Positions 49,955-57,227 of a DNA stretch of 62,945 nt are shown in pieces. The stretch spans positions 1 through 62,945 of the forward strand of contig UQPP01000006.1 in NCBI GenBank assembly GCA_900543025.1, written 5' to 3'. Source of the DNA: an uncultured Collinsella sp. GTDB lineage: Bacteria; Actinomycetota; Coriobacteriia; Coriobacteriales; Coriobacteriaceae. The position numbers and the translations under genes were made by a program. Positions within the stretch are counted from its first letter, which is position 1; the number at the start of each line of letters is the position of its first letter. The notes beneath the pieces were generated by a model, which saw nothing but the letters and a program-made list of their open reading frames with translations, was not told the origin of the DNA and made no database searches.

Positions 49955-50739
49955 TCAAGATTAAGTCTGCAACGCAAATCGAGCAGATGAAGAAGGCAGG
50001 AGCGCTATCTAAGATGGCGCTCCGCCACGTTGGAGCCATGGTGCGCCCCGGCGTTTCGACTTTTGAGCTCGATCAGCTCGCGGAGCAGATTATTCGCATG
50101 CATGGCGGCACCCCGGCCTTTAAGGGTTACGGTGGGTTCCCGGGGACCATTTGCGCATCGATCAACGATGCCGTGGTCCATGGTATTCCCAACCCCGACA
50201 TGATCCTGCGCGATGGCGATATCATCTCCATCGATACGGGAGCCGTTGTCGACGGTTGGGTCGGCGATAACGCTTGGACGTTTTTCGTCGGCACCCCCAC
50301 GCCCGAAGCCAAGGCTTTGTGCGAGGTCACGCGCGATTGCCTTAAGGCTGCCATCGAGCAGGCTGTTCCCGGTAACCATATCGGGGACGTCGGTTATGCC
50401 GTTCAGTCCCTCGCCGAGTCTCACGGTTACGGTGTGCTTCGTGATTATGTAGGCCATGGCATTGGCCGCGTGATGCACGAGGACCCCAACGTTCCTAACT
50501 ATGGAAAGAAGGGGAGGGGCGTTCGCCTCCAGGCCGGCATGGTCATTGCCATCGAGCCGATGGTTACGATGGGTTCCAACCATGTGAGCACGGGCTCCGA
50601 CCGTTGGATTGTTACGACCAACGATCACCTGCCCGCCGCGCACTACGAGAACACCGTCGCCATTACCAATGATGGTCCGGTGATTCTCACCACGGATGCC
50701 CAAGGTGCTTGGTGCTCCCTCCAAGGCGGTGAAATGTAA
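49951..50739 (+). CDS. map: Methionine aminopeptidase
   Basis: Map (262 aa) removes N-terminal methionine. The five metal ligands are visible: D in IISIDTGAVVDG, D in VGDNAWTFF, H in VGHGIGRVMHE, E in VIAIEPMV and E in HYENTVAITND. It overlaps adk by 4 bases. The end of the gene forms one arm of a long hairpin (50730-50860). Confidence 0.96.
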   Translation: MIKIKSATQIEQMKKAGALSKMALRHVGAMVRPGVSTFELDQLAEQIIRMHGGTPAFKGYGGFPGTICASINDAVVHGIPNPDMILRDGDIISIDTGAVVDGWVGDNAWTFFVGTPTPEAKALCEVTRDCLKAAIEQAVPGNHIGDVGYAVQSLAESHGYGVLRDYVGHGIGRVMHEDPNVPNYGKKGRGVRLQAGMVIAIEPMVTMGSNHVSTGSDRWIVTTNDHLPAAHYENTVAITNDGPVILTTDAQGAWCSLQGGEM

Positions 50740-50860
50740 AAGTCGTCGCCCCCTGATGCCCAACCTCGCCTTTCAATTTCGAAGGCATGACCCCAAGGTC
50801 TATGTCTTCTCATTTCAAGGCGATCTTGGGCATCAGGGAACGGCTTTGTTTTACATTTCA
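50730..50860 (+). repeat. Long segmented hairpin after map
   Basis: Three nested stems are seen. TGAAATGTAAAA at 50730-50741 pairs with 50849-50860, CCCTGATGCCCAA at 50751-50763 with 50826-50838, and TCGCCTT near 50766-50772 with AAGGCGA near 50817-50823. The outer arm includes the stop codon of map. There is no T tract. It may be a small palindromic insertion or a structured 3' end. Confidence 0.7.
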
Positions 50861-50970
50861 ATGTAACAAGTTCCACTTAGTTGTGGAGCCATTACGAAGT
50901 TATTACGATGCGTGCATACGTGTTGTAGAATACTCAATCGCTGTCGTTTTCTAGAGAAAGATGATTGCTT

Positions 50971-51189
50971 GTGAAGAAGGAAGACGCAATTGAGCTCGAG
51001 GGTACGGTAAAGGAACCGTTGCCCAACGCCATGTTTAAGGTCGAGCTCGAGAACGGTCATTCGGTTCTGTGCAACATTTCTGGCAAGATCCGAATGAATT
51101 ACATCCGTATTCTCCCCGGTGACAGGGTTGTCGTGGAGCTTTCCCCGTACGACCTGACCCGCGGCCGCATCACCTATCGCTACAAATAG
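50971..51189 (+). CDS. infA: Translation initiation factor IF-1
   Basis: IF-1 (72 aa) occupies the A site during initiation. It is an OB-fold protein with DAIELEGTVKEPLPNAMFKV and GKIRMNYIRILPGDRV. GTG at 50971 was chosen because it gives the usual length and N terminus (KKEDAIE), 10 bases after GAGAAAG; TTG at 50965 is the alternative. Confidence 0.95.
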   Translation: MKKEDAIELEGTVKEPLPNAMFKVELENGHSVLCNISGKIRMNYIRILPGDRVVVELSPYDLTRGRITYRYK

Positions 51190-51339
51190 CGGCATGCATA
51201 CACGCACTCCATTTCCGACTGCAGGCTTAGCTCAACCTACGGTCGGATTGTGTGTGAAGACCAGCCATAGTTTTAAACGCCTGCGGCTGGGCGAGTAGAT
51301 AGTAGGGAAGTAGTTTGAGCGCTACCGAAAGGAAGAACG

Positions 51340-51453
51340 ATGAAGGTACGTCCTTCGGTCAAGAAGATGTGCGATAAGTGCAAAATCATTAGGCGCCATG
51401 GCAAGGTCCTCGTCATTTGCGAGAACCCCCGTCATAAGCAGCGTCAGGGTTAA
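51340..51453 (+). CDS. rpmJ: 50S ribosomal protein L36
   Basis: L36 (37 aa) was found by direct translation. It reads MKVRPSVKKMCDKCKIIRRH and ends in ENPRHKQRQG. Cysteines C11, C14 and C27 with H32 make the zinc site. AAAGGAAG precedes the ATG. It sits between infA and rpsM in the usual order. The 150-bp spacer before it can fold (TCCGAC with GTCGGA) and may hold a promoter. Confidence 0.96.
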   Translation: MKVRPSVKKMCDKCKIIRRHGKVLVICENPRHKQRQG

Positions 51454-51467
51454 GAGAGGAGACTACG

Positions 51468-51842
51468 TTGGCCCGTATTAATGGTGTCGACCTCCCGCGT
51501 GAGAAGCGCGTTGAGATCGGTCTGACCTACATTTACGGCATCGGCCGCACCACTGCGACGAAGATTTGCGTCGAGTGCAACGTTAACGTGGATACGCGCG
51601 TTAAGGACCTCACCGAGGATGAGGTTAACGCCATCCGCGATTATATCGATAAGAACCAGATCATGGTTGAGGGCGACCTCCGCCGTGAGCGCAACCAGAA
51701 CGTCAAGCGCCTTATGGACATCGGCTGCAACCGCGGCCTTCGTCACCGCAAGGGCCTCCCGGTCCGCGGCCAGCGCACCCACACTAACGCTCGTACCCGC
51801 AAGGGCCCGAAGCGTCAGATCGGTGCTAAGAAGAAGAAATAA
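51468..51842 (+). CDS. rpsM: 30S ribosomal protein S13
   Basis: S13 (124 aa) contacts the P-site tRNA and the large subunit. ARINGVDLPREKRVEIGLTY opens it, and GLPVRGQRTHTNARTRKG is the conserved tail. The start is TTG with AGAGGAG upstream; no ATG or GTG fits the family N terminus. Confidence 0.96.
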   Translation: MARINGVDLPREKRVEIGLTYIYGIGRTTATKICVECNVNVDTRVKDLTEDEVNAIRDYIDKNQIMVEGDLRRERNQNVKRLMDIGCNRGLRHRKGLPVRGQRTHTNARTRKGPKRQIGAKKKK

Positions 51843-51856
51843 GGAGCGCTAGATAG

Positions 51857-52261
51857 ATGGCTACTGCTAAGAAGAACGTTCGCGCTGCCCGTCTGAAGCG
51901 CGCGGACCGTAAGAACATTTCCGTGGGCCAGGCTCACATTCGTTCTACGTTCAACAACACGATCGTTTCGATCACCGATCCCCAGGGCAACGTCATTTCC
52001 TGGAAGTCGGCTGGCCAGGTGGGCTTCAAGGGCTCCCGTAAGTCCACGCCGTTCGCTGCCCAGATGGCTGCCGAGGCTGCTGCCAAGCAGGCCATGGAGC
52101 ACGGTATGAAGAAGGTTTCCGTCTTCGTCAAGGGCCCCGGCTCCGGTCGTGAGACCGCCATCCGCTCCCTCCAGGCTGCTGGCCTCGAGGTCTCGAGCAT
52201 CCAGGACAAGACCCCCATTCCGCACAACGGCTGCCGCCCCAAGAAGCGTCGCCGCGTGTAA
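51857..52261 (+). CDS. rpsK: 30S ribosomal protein S11
   Basis: S11 (134 aa) sits in the platform. AHIRSTFNNTIVSITDPQGN and the end DKTPIPHNGCRPKKRRRV are diagnostic. AAGGAG stands 10 bases before the ATG. Confidence 0.97.
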   Translation: MATAKKNVRAARLKRADRKNISVGQAHIRSTFNNTIVSITDPQGNVISWKSAGQVGFKGSRKSTPFAAQMAAEAAAKQAMEHGMKKVSVFVKGPGSGRETAIRSLQAAGLEVSSIQDKTPIPHNGCRPKKRRRV

Positions 52262-52280
52262 CTGAAAGGATCGTATCAAT

Positions 52281-52877
52281 ATGGCAATCGACAGGACTCC
52301 TGTTCTTAAGCGCTGCCGTCAGCTCGGGATCGATCCCGCTGAGCTCGGTTACAGCAGCAAGAAGGAATCTATCCGTCAGCCCAAGCGCCGTCGCAAGGAA
52401 TCTGAGTACGGCATGCAGCTGCGCGAGAAGCAGAAGGTCAAGTTCATCTATGGCGTTCTGGAGAAGCAGTTCCACGGCTACTTCAACAAGGCCCGTAAGA
52501 TGAACGGCGTCACCGGTGAGAACCTCATGATCATCCTTGAGTCTCGCCTCGACAACGTCGTCTTCCGTCTCGGCTTCGCCCGCACCCGCAAAGAGGCTCG
52601 TCAGTCCGTCCGTCACGGTCACTTCACCGTGAACGGCAAGCGCGTGGACATCCCGTCCTACCGCGTCAAGGCCGGCGACGTCGTCGCTGTCGGCGAGAAG
52701 TTCCGTGACCTCCTCCCCATCAAGGAGGCCCTGATTTCCTCCGAGCGCTTTGAGGTCCCTGGCTGGCTCGAGGTCGATATCGAGAAGCTGTCTGGTAACG
52801 TGCTCGCTCTGCCGACGCGTGAGCAGATCAGCGGTGATATCAACGAGCAGCTCATCGTCGAGCTCTACTCTAAGTAG
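52281..52877 (+). CDS. rpsD: 30S ribosomal protein S4
   Basis: S4 (198 aa) nucleates small-subunit assembly. It has the S4 RNA-binding domain with LDNVVFRLGFARTRKEARQS and VRHGHFTVNGKRVDIPSYRV. The N terminus lacks the CxxC zinc knuckle found in some S4 proteins. It lies upstream of rpoA in the alpha operon. Confidence 0.97.
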   Translation: MAIDRTPVLKRCRQLGIDPAELGYSSKKESIRQPKRRRKESEYGMQLREKQKVKFIYGVLEKQFHGYFNKARKMNGVTGENLMIILESRLDNVVFRLGFARTRKEARQSVRHGHFTVNGKRVDIPSYRVKAGDVVAVGEKFRDLLPIKEALISSERFEVPGWLEVDIEKLSGNVLALPTREQISGDINEQLIVELYSK

Positions 52878-52909
52878 TCCATCCGGGCTGCTGAGGCTGG
52901 AGGTAATAC

Positions 52910-53851
52910 ATGTCAGAATTCATTAGGCCTCAGGTTCAGGTCGAAGAGATCAACGAGACGTCTGCTCGTGTCTCCGTCGAGCCGCTCGAGCGTGGCTACG
53001 GCGATACGCTGGGTAACTCCCTTCGTCGCGTTCTTCTGTCCTCGCTCGAGGGTGCCGCCGTCGAGGCTATTCAGATCGATGGTGCGCAGCACGAGTTCAT
53101 GACCATCCCTAACATGGTCGAGGATGTCACCGACATCGTCCTGAATGTCAAGGGTCTTGTCTTCAGGGCTCTCGGCACGACCGACGAGGCGACCGCCACC
53201 ATCTCGGTTGACGGCCCCTGCGAGGTCACCGGTGCGGACTTCTTTATTCCGTCCGAGTTTGAGCTGGTCAACCCCGAGCAGCACATCGCTACGCTCACCG
53301 AGGGTGGCCATCTCACCATGAGCATGCGCATCGGCTATGGCCGCGGCTATGTTTCTGGCGAGGCCAACAAGCGCGACAACGATCCCATCGGTGTGATCCA
53401 CGTCGACTCGCTGTACTCGCCGGTTTCCCGTTGCGCCAAGCTCGTTGAGGCTTGCCGTGTCGGTCAGCACACCGACTACGACCGCCTTGTCCTCGAGATC
53501 GAGACCAACGGCTCCATCGCCCCGCGCGACGCCGTGGTCCAGGCTGCCAATATCATTAACCAGCATATGGCTGCCTTTATGAACCTTGCCGAGACCCCCG
53601 AGGTCGAGGAGGAGGCTTCGATCTTCGCTCCCGAGGTCACCAACGACAACGCTGAGCTGGACAAGCAGATCGAGGATCTGGACCTTTCCGTCCGTTCTTA
53701 CAACTGCCTTAAGCGCGCCAGCATTCACTCGGTCCGTCAGCTCGTTGAGTTCTCGGAGAACGATCTGCTCAACATCCGTAACTTCGGTGTTAAGTCGATC
53801 GAGGAAGTGAAGGACAAGCTTGAGTCCATGGGCCTGAGCCTGAAGGCTTAA
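52910..53851 (+). CDS. rpoA: RNA polymerase alpha subunit
   Basis: RpoA (313 aa). The N-terminal assembly domain has EPLERGYGDTLGNSLRRVLL, and the C-terminal DNA-binding domain has LKRASIHSVRQLVEFSENDL and NFGVKSIEEVKDKL. An acidic linker (PEVEEEAS) joins them. GGAGG precedes the ATG. Confidence 0.97.
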   Translation: MSEFIRPQVQVEEINETSARVSVEPLERGYGDTLGNSLRRVLLSSLEGAAVEAIQIDGAQHEFMTIPNMVEDVTDIVLNVKGLVFRALGTTDEATATISVDGPCEVTGADFFIPSEFELVNPEQHIATLTEGGHLTMSMRIGYGRGYVSGEANKRDNDPIGVIHVDSLYSPVSRCAKLVEACRVGQHTDYDRLVLEIETNGSIAPRDAVVQAANIINQHMAAFMNLAETPEVEEEASIFAPEVTNDNAELDKQIEDLDLSVRSYNCLKRASIHSVRQLVEFSENDLLNIRNFGVKSIEEVKDKLESMGLSLKA

Positions 53852-53881
53852 TGCTTCGCATATTTGAGGAGAAACTAGACC

Positions 53882-54349
53882 ATGCGTCATAACGTTAAGA
53901 AGGGCCTGAAGCTCGGCACCGATGCGAGCCACACCAAGGCCATGAAGAAGAGCCTTGCTAAGGCCCTCTTCGAGAACGACCGCATCAAGACCACCGAGAC
54001 CCGCGCTAAGGCGCTGCGTTCGGTCGTCGATCCGATCATCACCTGGGCCAAGAAGGGCGACCTGCACTCTCGTCGTCTGGCTATCGCCAAGCTCGGCGAT
54101 AAGCAGCTCGTTGCCGAGATCTTCGACAAGGCTGCTCAGGGCATGTGGCAGGACCGCAACGGCGGTTACACCCGCATCATGAAGCTCGGTAACCGCAAGG
54201 GCGACAACGCTCCCATCGTTATCATGGAGCTCGTCACCGAGCCTTGCACGCCTAAGGCTAAGAAGGCTGCTCCGGCCCCCAAGAAGGCCGCTGCTCCCAA
54301 GAAGGTCGAGGCTGCCGAGGAGGCTCCTGCTGAGGAGACCGCTGAGTAG
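53882..54349 (+). CDS. rplQ: 50S ribosomal protein L17 with Ala/Lys/Pro tail
   Basis: L17 (155 aa) lies near the exit tunnel. The core runs from LGTDASHTKAMKKSLAKAL to RIMKLGNRKGDNAPIVIMEL. About 35 further residues form a low-complexity tail (KKAAPAPKKAAAPKKVEAAE). A terminator follows, ending the alpha operon. Confidence 0.96.
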   Translation: MRHNVKKGLKLGTDASHTKAMKKSLAKALFENDRIKTTETRAKALRSVVDPIITWAKKGDLHSRRLAIAKLGDKQLVAEIFDKAAQGMWQDRNGGYTRIMKLGNRKGDNAPIVIMELVTEPCTPKAKKAAPAPKKAAAPKKVEAAEEAPAEETAE

Positions 54350-54375
54350 ACAATCCGTCTGCATAGGCTATATTC

Positions 54376-54407
54376 GAGGGGTACGTTCGTGTACCCCTCT
54401 TTTTTTG
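54376..54407 (+). terminator. Terminator of the alpha operon
   Basis: GAGGGGTAC pairs with GTACCCCTC over a short loop, followed by eight T. Confidence 0.9.
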
Positions 54408-54441
54408 TCGAAATGCCATTGCCTGTTTGTTGGGAGCGTCC

Positions 54442-55266
54442 ATGACCGCGCCGTCTGATTTCAATTCGATTCCTGAGCTCGATGCCACGCTCGTTTTCCG
54501 CGTGGCCTACGATGGCTCGTCCTACAGCGGCTTTGCCGAGCAGCCCGGTCAGACGACGGTTGCGGGCGAGTTGCGCCGCGCTATCGAGACGCTCCTGCGC
54601 CGCCCGATCGACCTGACGTGTGCGGGGCGTACCGATGCCGGCGTGCATGCGGTGGCACAGTTCATCAGCGTGCCCGTAACGGACGCTGAGTTGGTTTTGA
54701 CGCGCCGTAGGTGGCTGAGGGCTATGGATGCCCTCCTGCCCAAAGATATCGCCATAAACGAGGTCTACAAGGCCCGTAAAGGCTTTTCTGCACGCTTTGA
54801 TGCGCGTTCCCGTACATATACGTACCGTATTGCCGATCGCGACGCGCGTCCCGTGCTCTCACGGGGTGCCGTGTGGTGGCATCGCTATCCCTTGGACGTC
54901 GAGGCCATGTCTGCGGCCTGTCCCGCGCTTTTGGGTGAGCAGGACTTTAAGAGCTTTTGCAAGGTTGCCTCGGCCGTTGGCAAGCCCACGCATCGCTGCG
55001 TGATGCGTGCCGAGTTTGGCCATGAGGTTGCGTTTGGCGAGGACATCCTGACGTTTACCATCGAGGGCAATGCGTTTCTGCATTCGATGGTCCGTACGAT
55101 CGTGGGCACGCTTGTCGAGATTGGCATGCATCGCCGTGAACCCGAGTGGATGCGCGAGGTCATCGATGCTTGCGACCGTACCGCTGCGGGCCCCACGGCT
55201 CCTGCCTGCGGCCTTACGTTTATGGGCGTGGATTACGATCCCGCCGAGCTTGTCGTGCTCGACTAG
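54442..55266 (+). CDS. truA: tRNA pseudouridine(38-40) synthase TruA
   Basis: TruA (274 aa) modifies the anticodon arm of tRNA. FRVAYDGSSYSGFAEQPGQ, the catalytic-aspartate motif CAGRTDAGVHAVAQ and FLHSMVRTIVGTLVEIG are the three family blocks. ATG at 54442 follows GGGAG; the TTG at 54427 has no site. Confidence 0.95.
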   Translation: MTAPSDFNSIPELDATLVFRVAYDGSSYSGFAEQPGQTTVAGELRRAIETLLRRPIDLTCAGRTDAGVHAVAQFISVPVTDAELVLTRRRWLRAMDALLPKDIAINEVYKARKGFSARFDARSRTYTYRIADRDARPVLSRGAVWWHRYPLDVEAMSAACPALLGEQDFKSFCKVASAVGKPTHRCVMRAEFGHEVAFGEDILTFTIEGNAFLHSMVRTIVGTLVEIGMHRREPEWMREVIDACDRTAAGPTAPACGLTFMGVDYDPAELVVLD

Positions 55267-55418
55267 GGGAGGGCTCGACGCGTCGTGCGTCGACACCTGT
55301 CATCTGTGGGCTGCGCGTGTGCAACATCTGTTCTTGGCGTGCAATACAACTGGTGTCTCATTGCTTTTATTGGCGGGGTGTACCATGAACTACGGTTTGA
55401 TTCATTGCTGTCGAGAGG

Positions 55419-56468
55419 ATGGATAACTTGGTTCGACGTGGCTCGCATCCGCGACTTTCGGTGATCCTTGTGGTAGAAGGTTCGCCCAGCTATGCGATGC
55501 GTGCGCTCGAGAGTATCCAGAACCAAGACCTCTACGATTTGCAGATTGTCGTTGTCTGCCGCGATGCTGCGCCCGGTGTGCGCCATTCGCTTCAAGTTGC
55601 TGCCGACAGGGACATCCATATTGATTTGATTGACATCGAGGACGCGAAGCGCGGTGCTTGTCTTCGTGCCGGTTTTGCTGCCTCGCGTGGCTCTCAAATC
55701 ATCGCCATGAACGCCGACGAGTGGTTAGCTCCGCAGTCCCTTTCCAAGATGGTCGATATCGCGTGCGATACTGCGGCAGACATAGTGTTCCCCACGGTGT
55801 CGCTCGACCGCTATGATGCACATCGAGAGCGCCATTCGCGCGTCTTGGATGCTACTCATATTTCCATTGATAGCAAATCTTCGATGGTGACCGGGCTGTC
55901 CCAGTTGATTTTAGGCGGCCTAGTCGCTCAGACCTCTGGCGTGATGTACAGCCGCTCGCTGTTTGAGGCATGCCTTTTGTGCGACAAGGTGTTTCGCACA
56001 GTTGGGTTTATGGCGTGCGCGCTCTCGCGGGCGCAGTGCGTCTCCGGCTGCGGCGACGCTTGTTTCCACGCCGCGGCACCTAAGCTTACAGATGCCTTTG
56101 ATCCCACCATGTATGCCAAGGTATCCGATGACATCCGAGCACTCGACGAGCTTGCGGACTCACTCTCGGAAGCAGATAGCGGTGGTCGGCTCAAGCTGGC
56201 AAGCCAAAAGTTCTACTTTGCCGGACTGGTCGCCTGCATCGAGAATTTGTGCCTGAGCCCGCATGGGTTGTCGTCAATCGAGCGTTCCGCCCGCATGCGT
56301 GATATGCTCGATGCGCCTCGAACCCGTCAGATGGTCGCCGCGCTCAAGGACAACCATCGGGGACTCGGTCTGTTGTTTGGGCCGATTGCCAGCGCCAAGC
56401 CCGCGCGCTGCGTGATGTGTACGCATCTGGCAGCTTTTCTTAACCGGACGGGCGCAAAAACCGCCTAA
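55419..56468 (+). CDS. Glycosyltransferase family 2-like protein
   Basis: A 349-aa protein with a GT-A type N-terminal fold: LSVILVVEGSPSYAMRALES and ASRGSQIIAMNADEWLAP, where DEW takes the place of the DxD metal motif. The C-terminal half is not recognised. No membrane span is evident. ATG at 55419 sits directly on GAGAGG, so TTG at 55428 may be the true start. It could act on wall or capsule sugars, but the degenerate metal motif leaves activity in doubt. Confidence 0.6.
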   Translation: MDNLVRRGSHPRLSVILVVEGSPSYAMRALESIQNQDLYDLQIVVVCRDAAPGVRHSLQVAADRDIHIDLIDIEDAKRGACLRAGFAASRGSQIIAMNADEWLAPQSLSKMVDIACDTAADIVFPTVSLDRYDAHRERHSRVLDATHISIDSKSSMVTGLSQLILGGLVAQTSGVMYSRSLFEACLLCDKVFRTVGFMACALSRAQCVSGCGDACFHAAAPKLTDAFDPTMYAKVSDDIRALDELADSLSEADSGGRLKLASQKFYFAGLVACIENLCLSPHGLSSIERSARMRDMLDAPRTRQMVAALKDNHRGLGLLFGPIASAKPARCVMCTHLAAFLNRTGAKTA

Positions 56469-56544
56469 ACGGCTCATTACGAAACAAACTTGCATAGAAT
56501 TGTTTCGAAATGCGTTCTTATACACAAAAGCCTTCAAATAGCGT

Positions 56545-56567
56545 TAAACTATTCAATCACTGATTGA
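56545..56567 (+). promoter_or_regulatory. Promoter/operator of argR
   Basis: TAAACT at 56545-56550 may be a -10. It is followed at once by the perfect palindrome TCAATCA-C-TGATTGA (56553-56567). The palindrome overlaps the expected transcription start and could be an autoregulatory site, although it differs from the usual ARG box. Confidence 0.4.
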
Positions 56568-56600
56568 TTGTCTCCGCCATCTTTTGGAGAGAGGGTTTGT

Positions 56601-57038
56601 ATGGCTAAAAAACGCAATGGGCGCCAGGATGCCATTAGAGATATTGTGCGCAATAAGGACGTCCGCACGCAGCGCGTGCTGGTCGATGAGCTCCGCGCTA
56701 TGGGCTTTGATTGCACGCAGGCGACTGTCTCTCGCGATATTGCCGATATGGGGCTGCGTAAGCTCCCTGAGGGCATCTATGTTCTGGCAGAGGACCTGCA
56801 CCTGCAGCGTATGGTTTCCGAGCTCGTAACGGGCGTTCTGCGCACCGATAATCTGGTTATGATCAAGGCTCAGCCTGGCACGGCTTCCGGCATCGCCGCC
56901 GCCGTTGATGCGGCAGAGCTGCCCGATGTGCTTGGCTCGCTTGCCGGCAACGATACGATTTTGGTTATTGCCCAGACGGCCGAGGACGGCGAGCGTCTTG
57001 AGGCGCTGATCAATAAGCTGAGCAATTCTCGCAAGTAG
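56601..57038 (+). CDS. argR: Arginine repressor ArgR
   Basis: ArgR (145 aa) is a hexameric arginine-dependent regulator. The winged helix has CTQATVSRDIADMGLRKLPEG, and the arginine-binding part has PGTASGIAAAVDAAELPD and GNDTILVIAQT with its aspartates. ATG at 56601 follows GAGAGAGGG; the frame upstream to 56568 lacks family similarity. No arginine genes lie next to it. Confidence 0.92.
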   Translation: MAKKRNGRQDAIRDIVRNKDVRTQRVLVDELRAMGFDCTQATVSRDIADMGLRKLPEGIYVLAEDLHLQRMVSELVTGVLRTDNLVMIKAQPGTASGIAAAVDAAELPDVLGSLAGNDTILVIAQTAEDGERLEALINKLSNSRK

Positions 57039-57088
57039 GCGTGCGGGTCGTGCGCTCGGCACCGTGCGCGCTGACATAGTGGCTTGTA

Positions 57089-57123
57089 AGGGGTATCGAC
57101 GTTGGTCGGTGCCCCCTTTTTTG
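57089..57123 (+). terminator. Terminator after argR
   Basis: GGGGTATCGAC and GTCGGTGCCCC form an imperfect stem followed by CTTTTTT. Confidence 0.75.
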
Positions 57124-57163
57124 TCTGCCGGTATAAAGACCGCCCATCAGGTCGCTTTAAACT

Positions 57164-57204
57164 AAAAAGGCCCCCGAGCAGTTTAATAAGCTGCTCGGGG
57201 GCCT
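57164..57204 (-). terminator. Terminator of the penicillin-binding protein gene
   Basis: GGCCCCCGAGCAG at 57169-57181 pairs with CTGCTCGGGGGCC at 57191-57203. On the minus strand TTTTTAG follows. Confidence 0.85.
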
Positions 57205-57227
57205 TGTTGCTTATGGCCGGATGATTT

